64,000 nucleotides of DNA from CAVQCJ01 sp963771835 (GTDB lineage Bacteria > Actinomycetota > Actinomycetes > Prado026): positions 744,001 to 808,000 of the forward strand of contig CAVYVA010000004.1 in the NCBI GenBank assembly GCA_963771835.1, in the 5' to 3' direction. The notes below the pieces were generated by a model. It saw only the letters and a list, made by a program, of their open reading frames with translations. It searched no databases and had not been told where the DNA came from. This document shows positions 28,359 through 37,823 of the stretch, in pieces. A program made the position numbers and the translations under genes. Numbering within the stretch: the first letter of the stretch is position 1; every line of letters begins with the position of its first letter.

Positions 28359-30385
28359 CTAGTACCCGAGTCCGTTGACGTACGCGAGGCCGTTCGGCGT
28401 CCCGATGCCGGTGACGTCGTCGTAGCCCTTCCGGGTGAAGATGGACTCCGTCTGGTCGAGCGAGCGCAGCGAGTAGATCAGCCCGTCTGCGTCGTCGACA
28501 CCGTTGGCGAAGTCGACCCGGACGACGGCGTGCTTGCCCTGCGGCACGACGTCGCGGACCGCGGAGGTGCCGGCCAGCCGGTAGATCGCCGGGTTCGCGA
28601 ACCCGTGCGCGCGACCGAACGCCTGGTCGGACAGAGCCTCGATACCCGCGATCAGCGGGCAGGACAGGCTCGTGCCACCGATGCGGTACTCCGAGTACTT
28701 CGACGTCCCGTCCGGGAACATCTGCGTCTCGCCGACGAGGAAGCCCGTGTTCGGGTCGCCGACCGCGGCGATGTCCGGCACGGCCCGCCCTGCGGGAGCC
28801 CCGAAGTACTTCGAGATGGACTTCGGCACGACGCCCTTCTGGTATCCCGGCTCGGCGAACAGCTGGCTGGTGCCACCGCCCGCTCCGTACACGTGGTTGC
28901 CGGGAGGTGCCGGGGCCCACGCGCCGTCGGTGAGGACGGACTTGCTCGGTGCCCCAGCCGGTCTCGAACTGGTAGTTGTTGCTCTTGCCCACGGCGAGGC
29001 TGGTGCCGCCGACCGCGGTGACCCAGCGGGTCGGACGACGGGAAGTCGACGACGCGCGAGCCGGTGTTGTCGACCTCGTCGCCGGAGTCACCGGAGGAGA
29101 AGAAGACGCCGATGCCCTCCAGGACCGCCTGGGTGAAGGTCTGCTGGTAGGCCTGCAGCAGCGCGGCCTGGGTGACCGGGTCGGGCTCGCCGACACCGCC
29201 CCAGGAGTTGCTGATGATCTGCGCGAGGTGCTTGTCGACGATCTTGTTCAGGGCAGCGACCAGGTCGGGGTCGTCGCAGCTGCGACCGGCCACGTACAGG
29301 ACGTTCGCCGCCGGCGCCATCGAGTGCACGGCCTCGACGTCGAGGGTCTCCTCGCCGTACCAGCCCTGCTCACCGCACAGGTCGCCGTTGACCTTGTCGT
29401 AGTAGCCGTAGCGGTAGGGCGCAGCACCGATCTGCTTGAACTGGCCCTTCGCGAACGGCTGCTGCCCGTGCATCGACGGCGTACTGGTTGGCGTCCTGCA
29501 GGATCGTCGGAGCCGCGTACGCGTCCACGATCGCGACGGTCACGCCGCTGCCGTTGATGCCCTTGGCCACCAGGTCGGTGGTGCCGTAGGCGCCGCGCAG
29601 CTGGCTCGCGACGTAGCCGCACGGAGCGTACGGCTGCTTCTTGCCGTACGCCTTGGGCACGGTGGTGGCGGTCTTCTGGCCGTAGTAGTCCGAGCACGGC
29701 CTGGCGTTGACGAACGCCGGGGGCGGCGGGGCCTTGGTGGTGGTCGTCGCGGCCGCGTTCTGGACGGTGGCGGTGCCCTTGCGGGTGGTCGCCTTGCCGG
29801 CCGAGCGACGGAGCGTTGAGCCGGGCCTGGCTGGTCAGACCGTCGACGCCGGCGACGAGCGCGGCGACCGCGGGCGGGACCTTGGCGGCGGACGCGGGGG
29901 CGGTGGCGGTTCCGCCGCCGACCGCGAAGGAGTCGATGGTGGTGCCGAAGGCACGCTCGGCCTGCGCCACGGTGCCGGTCACGGTGACCCAGCGGTGGTT
30001 GGCGGGGACGTCCACGACCTTCAGTCCGGCGCGGTCGAGCCAGCGCGTGACCTTGGCGACGTCCGCGTTCGTCGGGGCGAACCGCGACCGGAACTGGTCG
30101 GCGGCTGAGGTAGTGGCCGTACGACGCGCTGCGCGGGTCGGAGACCGCGGCGGCCAGCCTGGCCGCACCCTGCGGGTCACGCAGGTTCAGCACGACGGTG
30201 AGCCGGACGGACGCCTTGCCGGACGCGTGGCCCTTGACGGCGGACGCGTGCGCCCAGGACGGCACGGAGCCGCTCAGGGCGACGGACGGGGTGTCGCTGT
30301 CTGCCTGGGCCGGTGCGGCGAAGGCAGCCAGGCCAACGGCGGCGACGGCGACGCCGATGGCTCCCCTGCGATAGCTGTGACGCAT
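28359..30385 (-). CDS. Secreted sedolisin (S53) peptidase, five apparent +1 shifts
   Basis: Pro-kumamolisin type serine-carboxyl peptidase, exported and usually active at acid pH. A signal peptide (AIGVAVAAVGLAAFAAPAQA) precedes a propeptide with SYGHYLS and AERAFGTTIDSF, then the catalytic domain with the Glu/Asp region EETLDVEAVHSMAP, SNSWGG, FFSSGDSGDEVDN and the serine motif GGTSLSCPLIAG. Excess bases occur near 30107, 29806, 29473, 29021 and 28948 (for example CTC-G-GCC and CCG-C-TGG). Correcting them gives 673 aa with all domains in order. It lies downstream of the rhodanese/flavin reductase with 126 bases between. Confidence 0.88.
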
Positions 30386-30511
30386 TGACTCTCCTCGGGA
30401 TGGTGGAGGCCAGACCGCGTGCCGATCTGGCACACGCCGGGGGTCACGCTCACGTACGGCGTCTGACCCGTCAAGTGCTTCCGACGAATCAGACCAACCG
30501 TGCCCGGACCG

Positions 30512-31480
30512 TCACCGAACGTTGGCCTTTCCCCCATTCGGCGCATCGGGGCACGCGTCTGCGGCCGTCTCGGGAACGGTGGTGTGCGTCGGCGCGTCGC
30601 TCGACGCAACGAGCGCACCGTGGTGGTACAGCAGCGGCCGGCCGGCCTCGGCGTGCAGCGTCGCCTCGATCACGCGTCCGAGCACCACGACGTGCTCACC
30701 CGTCGACAGCTCGCGCTCGAGGGCGCACGCGAGCGTCGAGATGCTGCCGTCGACGAGCGGCGCGCCGTTGCGCCCGGACGTCCACGGCACTCCTTGGAAG
30801 CGTTCGCCCAGCGGCAGACCGCTGGCGAACCGCCGGGCCACGCCGGCCTGGTGCGCGCCGAGGACGCTCACGCCGAACTGCCCGTGCGCCAGCAGCGGCT
30901 GCAGCGTCCGGGACGTGCTCGGCAGCGCCACCGCCACCACCGGCTGGTCGCCGGGCAGCGCCATGAACGACCGGACCGCGACGCCGATCGGCCGGCCGTC
31001 GCCGTCCACGGCTGCGACGACCACGATGCCGCTGGCGAACCCCGAGGCCGCCGGACCCAGGTCGTGCTCGCCGGCAGCCGGCGTCCCGCCGGACGTGGGC
31101 AGCCCGGCGGCTCGCCAGGCCTGGTAGCCGCCGACCACGTCGGTGGCCCGGTGCACCCCGACGTCCTGCAGGGCGGCCGCGGCCAGGCTGGAGGTGATCC
31201 CTTCGGAGTCGACGACGATCACGAGCAGGTCGCGGTGCGCCAGCGGCAGCCGGTCCGGACCGTCGGGGTCCAACCGCCACTCGAGCACGTTCCGCTCGAC
31301 GACGAGGGCACCGGGGATCTCGCCCTCGCCGGCCCGCTGGGCGGCCGGGCGCACGTCAACCAGCACGGCCCACTGCTCGAGGGCGGCGGCGGCCTCCCAG
31401 GGCTCGAGCCGCCGGAGCCGGGCCCGGGCCTGCGCGAGCAGCTGGGCGGCGCCGCCCGCGGACTGGTCTCTACGGCTCAT
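30512..31480 (-). CDS. Rhodanese-like / flavin reductase fusion protein
   Basis: 322 aa with two domains. Residues about 25-130 are rhodanese-like (VLVDVRPAAQRAGEGEIPGA, ERNVLEWRLDP, GGYQAWRAAGLP). The active loop reads VVDSEGITSSLAAAAL, with Asp where the catalytic Cys of rhodaneses (VCSEG or VCQEG) should be, so sulfur transfer is unlikely. Residues about 145-300 form a flavin-reductase-like domain (GFASGIVVVAA, PLLYHHGAL), which would reduce FMN for a monooxygenase. It is divergent from the sulfate transporter operon with only 99 bases between, hinting at a shared sulfur-responsive control region. The fusion is one unbroken frame. Confidence 0.8.
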   Translation of the reverse strand: MSRRDQSAGGAAQLLAQARARLRRLEPWEAAAALEQWAVLVDVRPAAQRAGEGEIPGALVVERNVLEWRLDPDGPDRLPLAHRDLLVIVVDSEGITSSLAAAALQDVGVHRATDVVGGYQAWRAAGLPTSGGTPAAGEHDLGPAASGFASGIVVVAAVDGDGRPIGVAVRSFMALPGDQPVVAVALPSTSRTLQPLLAHGQFGVSVLGAHQAGVARRFASGLPLGERFQGVPWTSGRNGAPLVDGSISTLACALERELSTGEHVVVLGRVIEATLHAEAGRPLLYHHGALVASSDAPTHTTVPETAADACPDAPNGGKANVR

Positions 31481-31539
31481 CTGCCTCGTCCGTTCGGTCG
31501 GTTCGGTGCCCCGGCGCTTCCCGGGTCGATTCTCCCGTT

Positions 31540-31563
31540 ATACGGTATTCCCTACTTGACAAG
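31540..31563. promoter_or_regulatory. Paired palindromes in the sulfate-transport control region
   Basis: Two short perfect palindromes, ATAC-G-GTAT at 31540-31548 and CTTG-A-CAAG at 31555-31563, lie in an unusually AT-rich patch between the divergent rhodanese/flavin reductase and the sulfate-binding gene. They sit 16-40 bases before the latter's ATG, next to its ribosome site (GGGGAGAGG). A repressor of sulfur genes binding here is plausible; no regulator is encoded nearby. Confidence 0.5.
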
Positions 31564-31579
31564 GGGAGAGGATAGGTAA

Positions 31580-32596
31580 ATGAGGACGCGCAAGTACACC
31601 GCCATGGGCGCCCTGGTGGCCGCTGCCTCGTTGGCGCTGGCCGGTTGCGGCAGCGGCAGCAGCGGGGGCTCCGGCTCCAGCCCGAAGGTGACCCTGGCGC
31701 TGGTGGCCTACTCCACCCCCCAGGGCGCGTACACCAAGCTGATCAAGGCCTTCCAGGCCACCGAAGCAGGCAAGAACATCTCGTTCACCCAGTCCTACGG
31801 CGCGTCCGGGGACCAGAGCCGGGCGGTCGCGGCCGGCCTGAAGGCCGACGTCGTGAACTTCTCGCTCGAGCCGGACATGACCCGGCTGGTCAAGGCCAAG
31901 CTGGTCGACGCGAGCTGGAACGCCAACCAGTACAAGGGCATCATCACCAACTCGGTCGTGGTGATCGGGACCCGCAAGGGCAACCCGAAGAACCTCAAGG
32001 ACTGGAGCGACCTGACCAAGTCCGGCGTCGAGGTCATCACGCCCAACCCGTTCACCTCCGGCGGCGCGCGCTGGAACATCATGGCCGCGTACGGGGCGAC
32101 GTCGAGCAAGGGAACGGACAAGCAGGCCGGCGTCGACTACCTGCACGCGCTGTTCAAGAACGTCCCGGTGCAGGACGACAGCGCCCGCAAGTCGATCCAG
32201 ACGTTCGTCGGCGGCAAGGGCGACGCCTTCCTCTCCTACGAGAGCGAGGCCATCAACGCCCAGAACAACAACCAGCCGGTCGACTACACCGTGCCGTCCT
32301 CGACGATCCTCATCGAGAACCCGATCGCGGTGACCTCGACCAGCACGCACAAGAAGGAGGCCCAGGCCTTCCTGGACTTCCTGTACACGCCGGCCGCGCA
32401 GCAGATCTGGGCCAACTCGGGCTACCGCCCGGTCGTGCCGGGCGTGGCGGTCGGTAAGTTCCCGACGCCGACCGCGCTGTTCACGATCACCGACCTCGGC
32501 GGCTGGACGCAGGTCACCAAGGACTTCTTCGACACGACGACCGGCGTGATGGCGGATGTCGAGAAGAGCATCGGTGTCACCGTCACGGCCAAGTAG
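31580..32596 (+). CDS. Sulfate/thiosulfate-binding lipoprotein of ABC transporter
   Basis: 338 aa solute-binding protein that captures sulfate outside the membrane. A lipoprotein signal ends in LALAGCGSG (lipid Cys about residue 23). The mature part has the family segments NFSLEPDMTRLVKA, PNPFTSGGARWNIMAAYG and FLSYESEAI. It is the first gene of a four-gene operon with two permeases and an ATPase. The start at 31580 follows a good ribosome site. Full length, no shift. Confidence 0.93.
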   Translation: MRTRKYTAMGALVAAASLALAGCGSGSSGGSGSSPKVTLALVAYSTPQGAYTKLIKAFQATEAGKNISFTQSYGASGDQSRAVAAGLKADVVNFSLEPDMTRLVKAKLVDASWNANQYKGIITNSVVVIGTRKGNPKNLKDWSDLTKSGVEVITPNPFTSGGARWNIMAAYGATSSKGTDKQAGVDYLHALFKNVPVQDDSARKSIQTFVGGKGDAFLSYESEAINAQNNNQPVDYTVPSSTILIENPIAVTSTSTHKKEAQAFLDFLYTPAAQQIWANSGYRPVVPGVAVGKFPTPTALFTITDLGGWTQVTKDFFDTTTGVMADVEKSIGVTVTAK

Positions 32597-33515
32597 CGCC
32601 GCAGGTACTGAAGTAGCCGACGACTCGACGGCGGGCCGGTCCAGCACCGGTCCCGCCGTCGAGCCGGACGCACTCGGTGCCTCCGACGCCTTGGCGGCGC
32701 AGGAACGACCGGTCGCGCCGGGGGTGTCCCGCAAGCCCTCCATCGGGCTCGGGATCGGTCTCGGCACGGCGACGATCTACCTGAGCCTGATCGTGCTCAT
32801 CCCGCTCGCCGCGGTGGTCTGGCGGGCCGGCGAGGACGGCCTCTCGTCGTTCTGGGCCGCGATCACCTCGGACGAGGCGAAGTCCGCGCTGATCCTCACG
32901 ATCATCGCGTCGGTCATCGTCGGCCTGGTCAACCTGGTGATGGGCACGCTCATCGCCTGGGTGCTCGTGCGGGACAAGTTCCCGGGCCAGCGGATCGTCG
33001 ACACGCTCATCGACCTGCCGTTCGCGCTGCCGACCATCGTCGCCGGTCTCGTGCTGCTCTCGCTGTACGGCTCGCAGAGCCCGCTGCACGTGAGCCTGGC
33101 GTACACCAGGGCCGGCGTCGTCGTCGCGCTGCTGTTCGTCACGCTCCCGTTCGTGGTGCGCACGGTCCAGCCGGTGCTCCTGGAGCTCGACCCGCAGACC
33201 GAGGAGGCCGCGCACTCGCTGGGAGCGAGCCGGCTGACGACGTTCCGCCGGGTGCTGCTGCCCAGCCTGCTGCCGGCCATGCTGGCCGGCACCGCGCTCG
33301 CGTTCACGCGGGCGATGAGCGAGTTCGGCGCGACCGTGCTGATCTCCGGCAACCTGCCGTTCCAGACCCAGGTCGCCTCGGTGCACATCTTCAGCCAGAT
33401 CGAGAGCGACAACGTGACGGCGGCGGCGGCGGTGTCGACCGTGCTCCTGCTCGTCGCGCTGGTCGCGCTGGTATCCCTCGACACCCTGCAGAGATGGGGG
33501 TCCCGCCGTGGCTAA
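32556..33515 (+). CDS. cysT: Sulfate ABC transporter permease CysT
   Basis: Inner-membrane channel subunit, up to 319 aa. About six membrane segments are seen, with the permease signature EEAAHSLGASRLTTFRRVLLP that docks on the ATPase, and the SEFGATVLISGN motif of sulfate permeases. The ATG at 32556 would overlap the binding-protein gene by 41 bases and gives a long, Ser/Ala-rich N-terminus. A GTG near 32724 just before KPSIGLGIG would give the usual length. The start is therefore uncertain. Confidence 0.92.
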   Translation: MSRRASVSPSRPSSAAGTEVADDSTAGRSSTGPAVEPDALGASDALAAQERPVAPGVSRKPSIGLGIGLGTATIYLSLIVLIPLAAVVWRAGEDGLSSFWAAITSDEAKSALILTIIASVIVGLVNLVMGTLIAWVLVRDKFPGQRIVDTLIDLPFALPTIVAGLVLLSLYGSQSPLHVSLAYTRAGVVVALLFVTLPFVVRTVQPVLLELDPQTEEAAHSLGASRLTTFRRVLLPSLLPAMLAGTALAFTRAMSEFGATVLISGNLPFQTQVASVHIFSQIESDNVTAAAAVSTVLLLVALVALVSLDTLQRWGSRRG

Positions 33516-34299
33516 GGTCGCGCTGCGCTCGGTGGCGCTGGTCTACCTGCTGTTCCTGCTCGTCCTGCCCGTGGGGCTCATCTGCTGGCGGACGTTCGAG
33601 AACGGCATCGGGCCGGTCGTCGACGCGCTCACCAACGAGTCCGCCATGAACGCCTTCAAGCTCACGCTCGAGGTCGCCATCCCGGCCGTCATCGCGAACA
33701 CGGTCTTCGGCATCGGTGCGGCCATCCTGCTGGCCCGGCACTCGTTCGTCGGCAAGCGGGTCTTCAACGCGCTCATCGACCTGCCGCTGGCGGTGTCGCC
33801 GGTCGTGGTCGGGCTCGCGCTGATCCTGGTCTACGGCCGCTTCAGCCCGATCGGCGGCTGGCTGTCCGACCGAGGAGTCGACGTCATCTTCGCCGTGCCC
33901 GGCATGGTGCTGGCCACGATCTTCGTTTCCCTGCCGCTCGTGGTCCGCGCCGTCGAGCCGGTGCTCGAGGAGGTCGGCATCGAGCAGGAGCAGGCCGCGT
34001 GGACGCTGGGGGCCACCACCTGGCAGGCGTTCCGCCGGGTGACGATCCCGGCGATCCGCTGGGCGCTCGCGTACGGCATGGTGCTCGCGCTGGCGCGGTG
34101 CCTGGGCGAGTACGGCGCGGTCGCGGTCGTCAGCGGCAACCTGGTCGACCAGACCCAGACCGCCACGCTCTACGTCGAGCAGGCGTTCAACAACTTCGAC
34201 CAGCAGGGCGCGTACGCGATGGCGTTCGCCCTCATGGTGGTGGCCGTCGTCACCCTGCTGGTCATCACCGTGCTCCGGCCCAAGGAGGAGACGCGATGA
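33508..34299 (+). CDS. cysW: Sulfate ABC transporter permease CysW
   Basis: Second channel subunit, 263 aa, six membrane segments. The docking loop reads EQAAWTLGATTWQAFRRVTIP and the C-terminal half has RCLGEYGAVAVVSGN, close to CysW. It overlaps cysT by 8 bases at the start and cysA by ATGA at its end, indicating translational coupling. Confidence 0.94.
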   Translation: MAKVALRSVALVYLLFLLVLPVGLICWRTFENGIGPVVDALTNESAMNAFKLTLEVAIPAVIANTVFGIGAAILLARHSFVGKRVFNALIDLPLAVSPVVVGLALILVYGRFSPIGGWLSDRGVDVIFAVPGMVLATIFVSLPLVVRAVEPVLEEVGIEQEQAAWTLGATTWQAFRRVTIPAIRWALAYGMVLALARCLGEYGAVAVVSGNLVDQTQTATLYVEQAFNNFDQQGAYAMAFALMVVAVVTLLVITVLRPKEETR

Positions 34300-35249
34300 T
34301 CCGCGTCAGCAACGTGTCCAAGAACTTCGGCGACTTCGCCGCGCTCACCGACGTCTCGGTCGACATCCCGTCCGGGTCGCTGACCGCGCTGCTCGGCCCG
34401 AGCGGTGGCGGGAAGTCGACGCTCCTGCGGATCATCGCCGGACTGGAGACCCCGGACACCGGCGTGATCGAGATCGCCGGCGCGGACTCCACGTCGATGT
34501 CCCCGCAGCGGCGCAACGTCGGCTTCGTGTTCCAGCACTACGCCGCGTTCAAGCACATGACGGTGGCGTCGAACGTCGCGTTCGGCCTGAAGATCCGCAA
34601 GCGGCCGAAGGCGGAGATCGACAGGCGCGTCACCGAGCTGCTCGAGCTGGTGCACCTGGAGCAGTTCGCCGGCCGCTACCCGGCCCAGCTGTCCGGTGGC
34701 CAGCGGCAGCGGATGGCGCTGGCCCGGGCGCTCGCGGTCGAGCCGCAGGTGCTGCTGCTGGACGAGCCGTTCGGCGCGCTCGACGCGCAGGTGCGCAAGG
34801 AGCTGCGCACTTGGCTGCGGCGGCTGCACGACGAGGTGCACGTGACCACGGTCTTCGTCACCCACGACCAGGAGGAGGCCATGGAGGTCGCCGACAGCAT
34901 CGTGGTGATGGCCGACGGGAAGGTGCAGCAGGTGGGCACGCCGGACGCGCTGTACGAGAGCCCGGCGAGCGACTTCGTCATGAGCTTCCTCGGCCCGGTC
35001 ACCCGGCTGCGCGGACGGCTCGTCCGACCGCACGACCTGGACGTCACCGCCGACCCGCGGCCCGATGCCGTGCGCGCGGTGGTCGAGCGGGTGGTCCGGC
35101 TCGGCTTCGAGGTCCGCGTCGACGCCGTCGCCGACGGCGAGCCGATCTGGGCCCAGCTGACCAGGGACGGCGCACGCCGGCTGTCCCTGCAGGCCGGTGA
35201 CACCGTCTACATTCGGCGGGTCCCCAACACCGAGGAGTCCGTCGCCTGA
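34296..35249 (+). CDS. cysA: Sulfate ABC transporter ATPase CysA
   Basis: ATPase of 317 aa that powers sulfate uptake. Walker A is GPSGGGKST, signature LSGGQRQRMALARAL, Walker B LLLDEPFGALD and switch His in VFVTHDQEEAMEVAD. A C-terminal regulatory extension of about 80 residues (TOBE-like, from VMSFLGPVTRL) is present. The ATG at 34296 overlaps the cysW stop. It ends the transporter operon. Confidence 0.95.
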   Translation: MIRVSNVSKNFGDFAALTDVSVDIPSGSLTALLGPSGGGKSTLLRIIAGLETPDTGVIEIAGADSTSMSPQRRNVGFVFQHYAAFKHMTVASNVAFGLKIRKRPKAEIDRRVTELLELVHLEQFAGRYPAQLSGGQRQRMALARALAVEPQVLLLDEPFGALDAQVRKELRTWLRRLHDEVHVTTVFVTHDQEEAMEVADSIVVMADGKVQQVGTPDALYESPASDFVMSFLGPVTRLRGRLVRPHDLDVTADPRPDAVRAVVERVVRLGFEVRVDAVADGEPIWAQLTRDGARRLSLQAGDTVYIRRVPNTEESVA

Positions 35250-35324
35250 CAGCAGCGCGGAACTCGGCGTCAAGGTCCCGTCAAGACGCTGATCGGCACC
35301 GTCGGGGGCGCCGAGAATCGAACC

Positions 35325-37748
35325 GTGGCCAACGGCGCGTGGACGGAGCAGGCACCGGCACCGGCACCGCTCCTGGACGGTCCGGTGCTGCCGGAGCCGC
35401 TGACCTACCGGTTCAAGCGCCGCCTGCTCGGACCCGCGCTGACCAGGGACCGGCTCCAGCACGAGCGCCTCAACAAGCGGTTGGCGCTCGGCGTGCTCTC
35501 CTCGGACTGCATCTCCTCGTCGGCGTACGGCTCGGAGGAGATGCTGGTCATCCTGCTGCCGGCCTTCGGGGTCGCCGCCTTCGGCATGCTGCTGCCGCTG
35601 ACCGTGGTCGTCCTGGTCGTGCTGGCGATCGTCACGCTCTCGTACCGCGACGTCGTGCAGGTCTACACGAAGACCGGTGGCTCGTACGTGGTCGCCCGGG
35701 AGAACTTCGGTCCGGCGGTGGCCCAGGTCGCCGCGGTGGCGCTGATGCTGGACTACATCGTGACCGTGGCGGTGCAGAGCTCGGCCGGCACGCTCGCCGT
35801 GACGTCGGCCTTCCCGGCCCTCGCCGGATGGAAGGTCGCGATCACGGTCTTCGTGATCGCAGTCCTCTTCTACGGCAACCTGCGCGGGATCCGCGAGGCC
35901 GGCCGGACCTTCGCGCTGCCGACCTACTTCTTCGTGGCGATGACGGGCCTGGTCATCGTCATCGGCATCGTGCGCGAGATCTTCGGCGACCTGCCGCAGC
36001 TGCCGCTCGGGCAGGCCGGCCAGTTCCCGATGGGGCAGGGGCAAAGCGTCCTCACCTATATGGGGATCTTCCTGCTGCTGCAGGCCTTCGCGAACGGCGG
36101 GTCCTCGCTCACCGGCCTCGAGGCCGTCTCCAACGGCGTCAGCGCCTTCAAGCCGCCCGAGGGCGTCAACGCCCGCAAGACGCTCGTCGTGATGAGCACG
36201 ATCCTCGGCACGCTCGTCCTGGGCGTCTCCTGGCTGGCGCACGAGACGCAGGCGGCGCCGTACGAGAACGGCACCCCCACTGTCATCTCGCAGGTGGCCA
36301 AGGCCGCCTTCGGCGACGGGGCGGTGGGACACGTGCTCTACCTGGCCGTCCAGCTCGCGACCATGCTCATCCTGTGGACCGGGGCGAACACTCCGTTCAG
36401 CGGCTTCCCGTTCCTGGCCAGCTTCGTCGCCGAGGACCAGTTCCTGCCCAAGCAGCTCACGCGGCGCGGGCACCGGCTGGCGTTCTCCAACGGCATCGTC
36501 GTCCTGGCGCTGCTGTCCACCGTCCTGGTGGTGGCGACGCACGCCCAGGTCGACAAGCTGGTCGCCTTCTACGCGATCGGCGTCTTCACCGGCTTCGCGT
36601 TCGCCGGCTTCGGGATGGCCCGGTACTTCTCGCACCGGCGGTCGGGTTCGTGGCGGGCCAAGGTCGCCGTCAACCTGGTGTCCGGCACGGTCTCGGCCCT
36701 CGTCGTCCTGATCTTCGCGGTGGTGAAGTTCACCGAGGGCGCCTGGCTGGTCGTGCTGATCTTCCCGCTCGGCGTGCTCGCGCTGATCCGGCTCAACCGC
36801 CGGTACCGGGCCGAGGCCGAGGCGCTGTCGTCGGCCCGGTCCGCGGACCACGGCCGGCCTGCGCGGCCGAACTACAGCCGGCACCAGACCATCGTGCTCG
36901 TCGACAACGTCGATCTCGCGACGCTCGGCGCCGTCCGCTACGCCAAGAGCAAGCGGTCGGCCGACCTTCGTGCCGTGCACTTCGTCCTCGACGACGTGTA
37001 CGCCGAGCAGCTCCGGCTCGCGTGGTGCGCGCAGCCGGTCCTGGCCGACGTCCCGCTGCACCTCGTGGACTGTCCGGACCGGCGGCTCGCCCGGGCCGCG
37101 CTCGAGCTCGCGGTCAAGGCCACCGTCGACCCGGGGACCGACCTGACCCTGCTGCTGCCGCGCCGCACCTACTCGCCGGTCCTGGGCCGGCTGCTGCACG
37201 ACCGCACCGCGGACGAGATCGCCAGGGCCACCAGCCGCCTCCCCCGCGTGGTGGCCACGATCATCCCCTTCGACGTCGAGTCCGCCCTCGACGAGCCCAG
37301 CAACCCTGCTCCAGCCACCCCGACCGCCGAGCCTTCAGACCTTCCGGAGGGTCGGGGTCGGGATGTCCTGCCGAGCGCTATCGATACCGCGCTACCGGTG
37401 CCCTCGGTGCCCTCGGTGTCAGCTGCCGACCCCGGCCCGGAACCGACCACCCGGGCCAACGGTCACCCCGCCCTGACCCGGATCGGCGATCTCGGCTGGC
37501 GCCAGCGGGCCACGATCGAGGGCGACATCCGCGCCGTCCGGGCCGCCGCGCTCTCGGGCGCCCCCACGCTCGAGGTCGAGCTCTGGGACCCCAGCGGGGG
37601 CATCACGCTCGTGTTCTACGGCCGCCGGCACATCCCCGGTCTCGAGCCAGGCCGGCGGGTCCGGGCCAGCGGGATGGTCGGCGACGTGCACGGCTGCCTG
37701 GCGATCTCCAACCCGCTCTACGAGCTGGTGAGCCCCAGCCGGCTCTGA
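35325..37748 (+). CDS. APC-superfamily permease fused to a C-terminal OB-fold domain
   Basis: 807 aa. Residues about 30-505 form a 12-helix amino-acid/potassium-type permease (LSSDCISSSAYGSEEML, GGSYVVARENFGP, GANTPFSGFPFLASF). A soluble region to about 650 follows, then a Pro/Ser-rich linker and about 95 residues that look like an OB-fold (LGWRQRATIEGDIRAV, LEVELWDPSGGITLVFYGRRHIPG, ASGMVGDVHG, ISNPLYELV). From memory, in mycobacteria the permease and a separate small OB-fold protein are encoded close to each other near trkA genes; here they are one frame. A GTG start at 35325. Substrate not known. Confidence 0.82.
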   Translation: MANGAWTEQAPAPAPLLDGPVLPEPLTYRFKRRLLGPALTRDRLQHERLNKRLALGVLSSDCISSSAYGSEEMLVILLPAFGVAAFGMLLPLTVVVLVVLAIVTLSYRDVVQVYTKTGGSYVVARENFGPAVAQVAAVALMLDYIVTVAVQSSAGTLAVTSAFPALAGWKVAITVFVIAVLFYGNLRGIREAGRTFALPTYFFVAMTGLVIVIGIVREIFGDLPQLPLGQAGQFPMGQGQSVLTYMGIFLLLQAFANGGSSLTGLEAVSNGVSAFKPPEGVNARKTLVVMSTILGTLVLGVSWLAHETQAAPYENGTPTVISQVAKAAFGDGAVGHVLYLAVQLATMLILWTGANTPFSGFPFLASFVAEDQFLPKQLTRRGHRLAFSNGIVVLALLSTVLVVATHAQVDKLVAFYAIGVFTGFAFAGFGMARYFSHRRSGSWRAKVAVNLVSGTVSALVVLIFAVVKFTEGAWLVVLIFPLGVLALIRLNRRYRAEAEALSSARSADHGRPARPNYSRHQTIVLVDNVDLATLGAVRYAKSKRSADLRAVHFVLDDVYAEQLRLAWCAQPVLADVPLHLVDCPDRRLARAALELAVKATVDPGTDLTLLLPRRTYSPVLGRLLHDRTADEIARATSRLPRVVATIIPFDVESALDEPSNPAPATPTAEPSDLPEGRGRDVLPSAIDTALPVPSVPSVSAADPGPEPTTRANGHPALTRIGDLGWRQRATIEGDIRAVRAAALSGAPTLEVELWDPSGGITLVFYGRRHIPGLEPGRRVRASGMVGDVHGCLAISNPLYELVSPSRL

Positions 37749-37823
37749 CCCGCCCGAGGTCAAGCGGGAGATCACCCGCGCCGATGCCCTGAGGGGACCT
37801 GCACCGGCAGCCGGAGGAGCACT

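Noticed and set aside
31556..31561. TTGACA as a -35 box for the sulfate-binding gene
   Set aside because: A -10 at proper spacing would fall at the start codon, so it cannot serve this start; the site is more likely part of the palindrome.
34170..37199. A 1009 aa minus-strand frame antisense to cysA and the permease
   Set aside because: Low-complexity Arg/Asp/His composition; the sense genes are clear.
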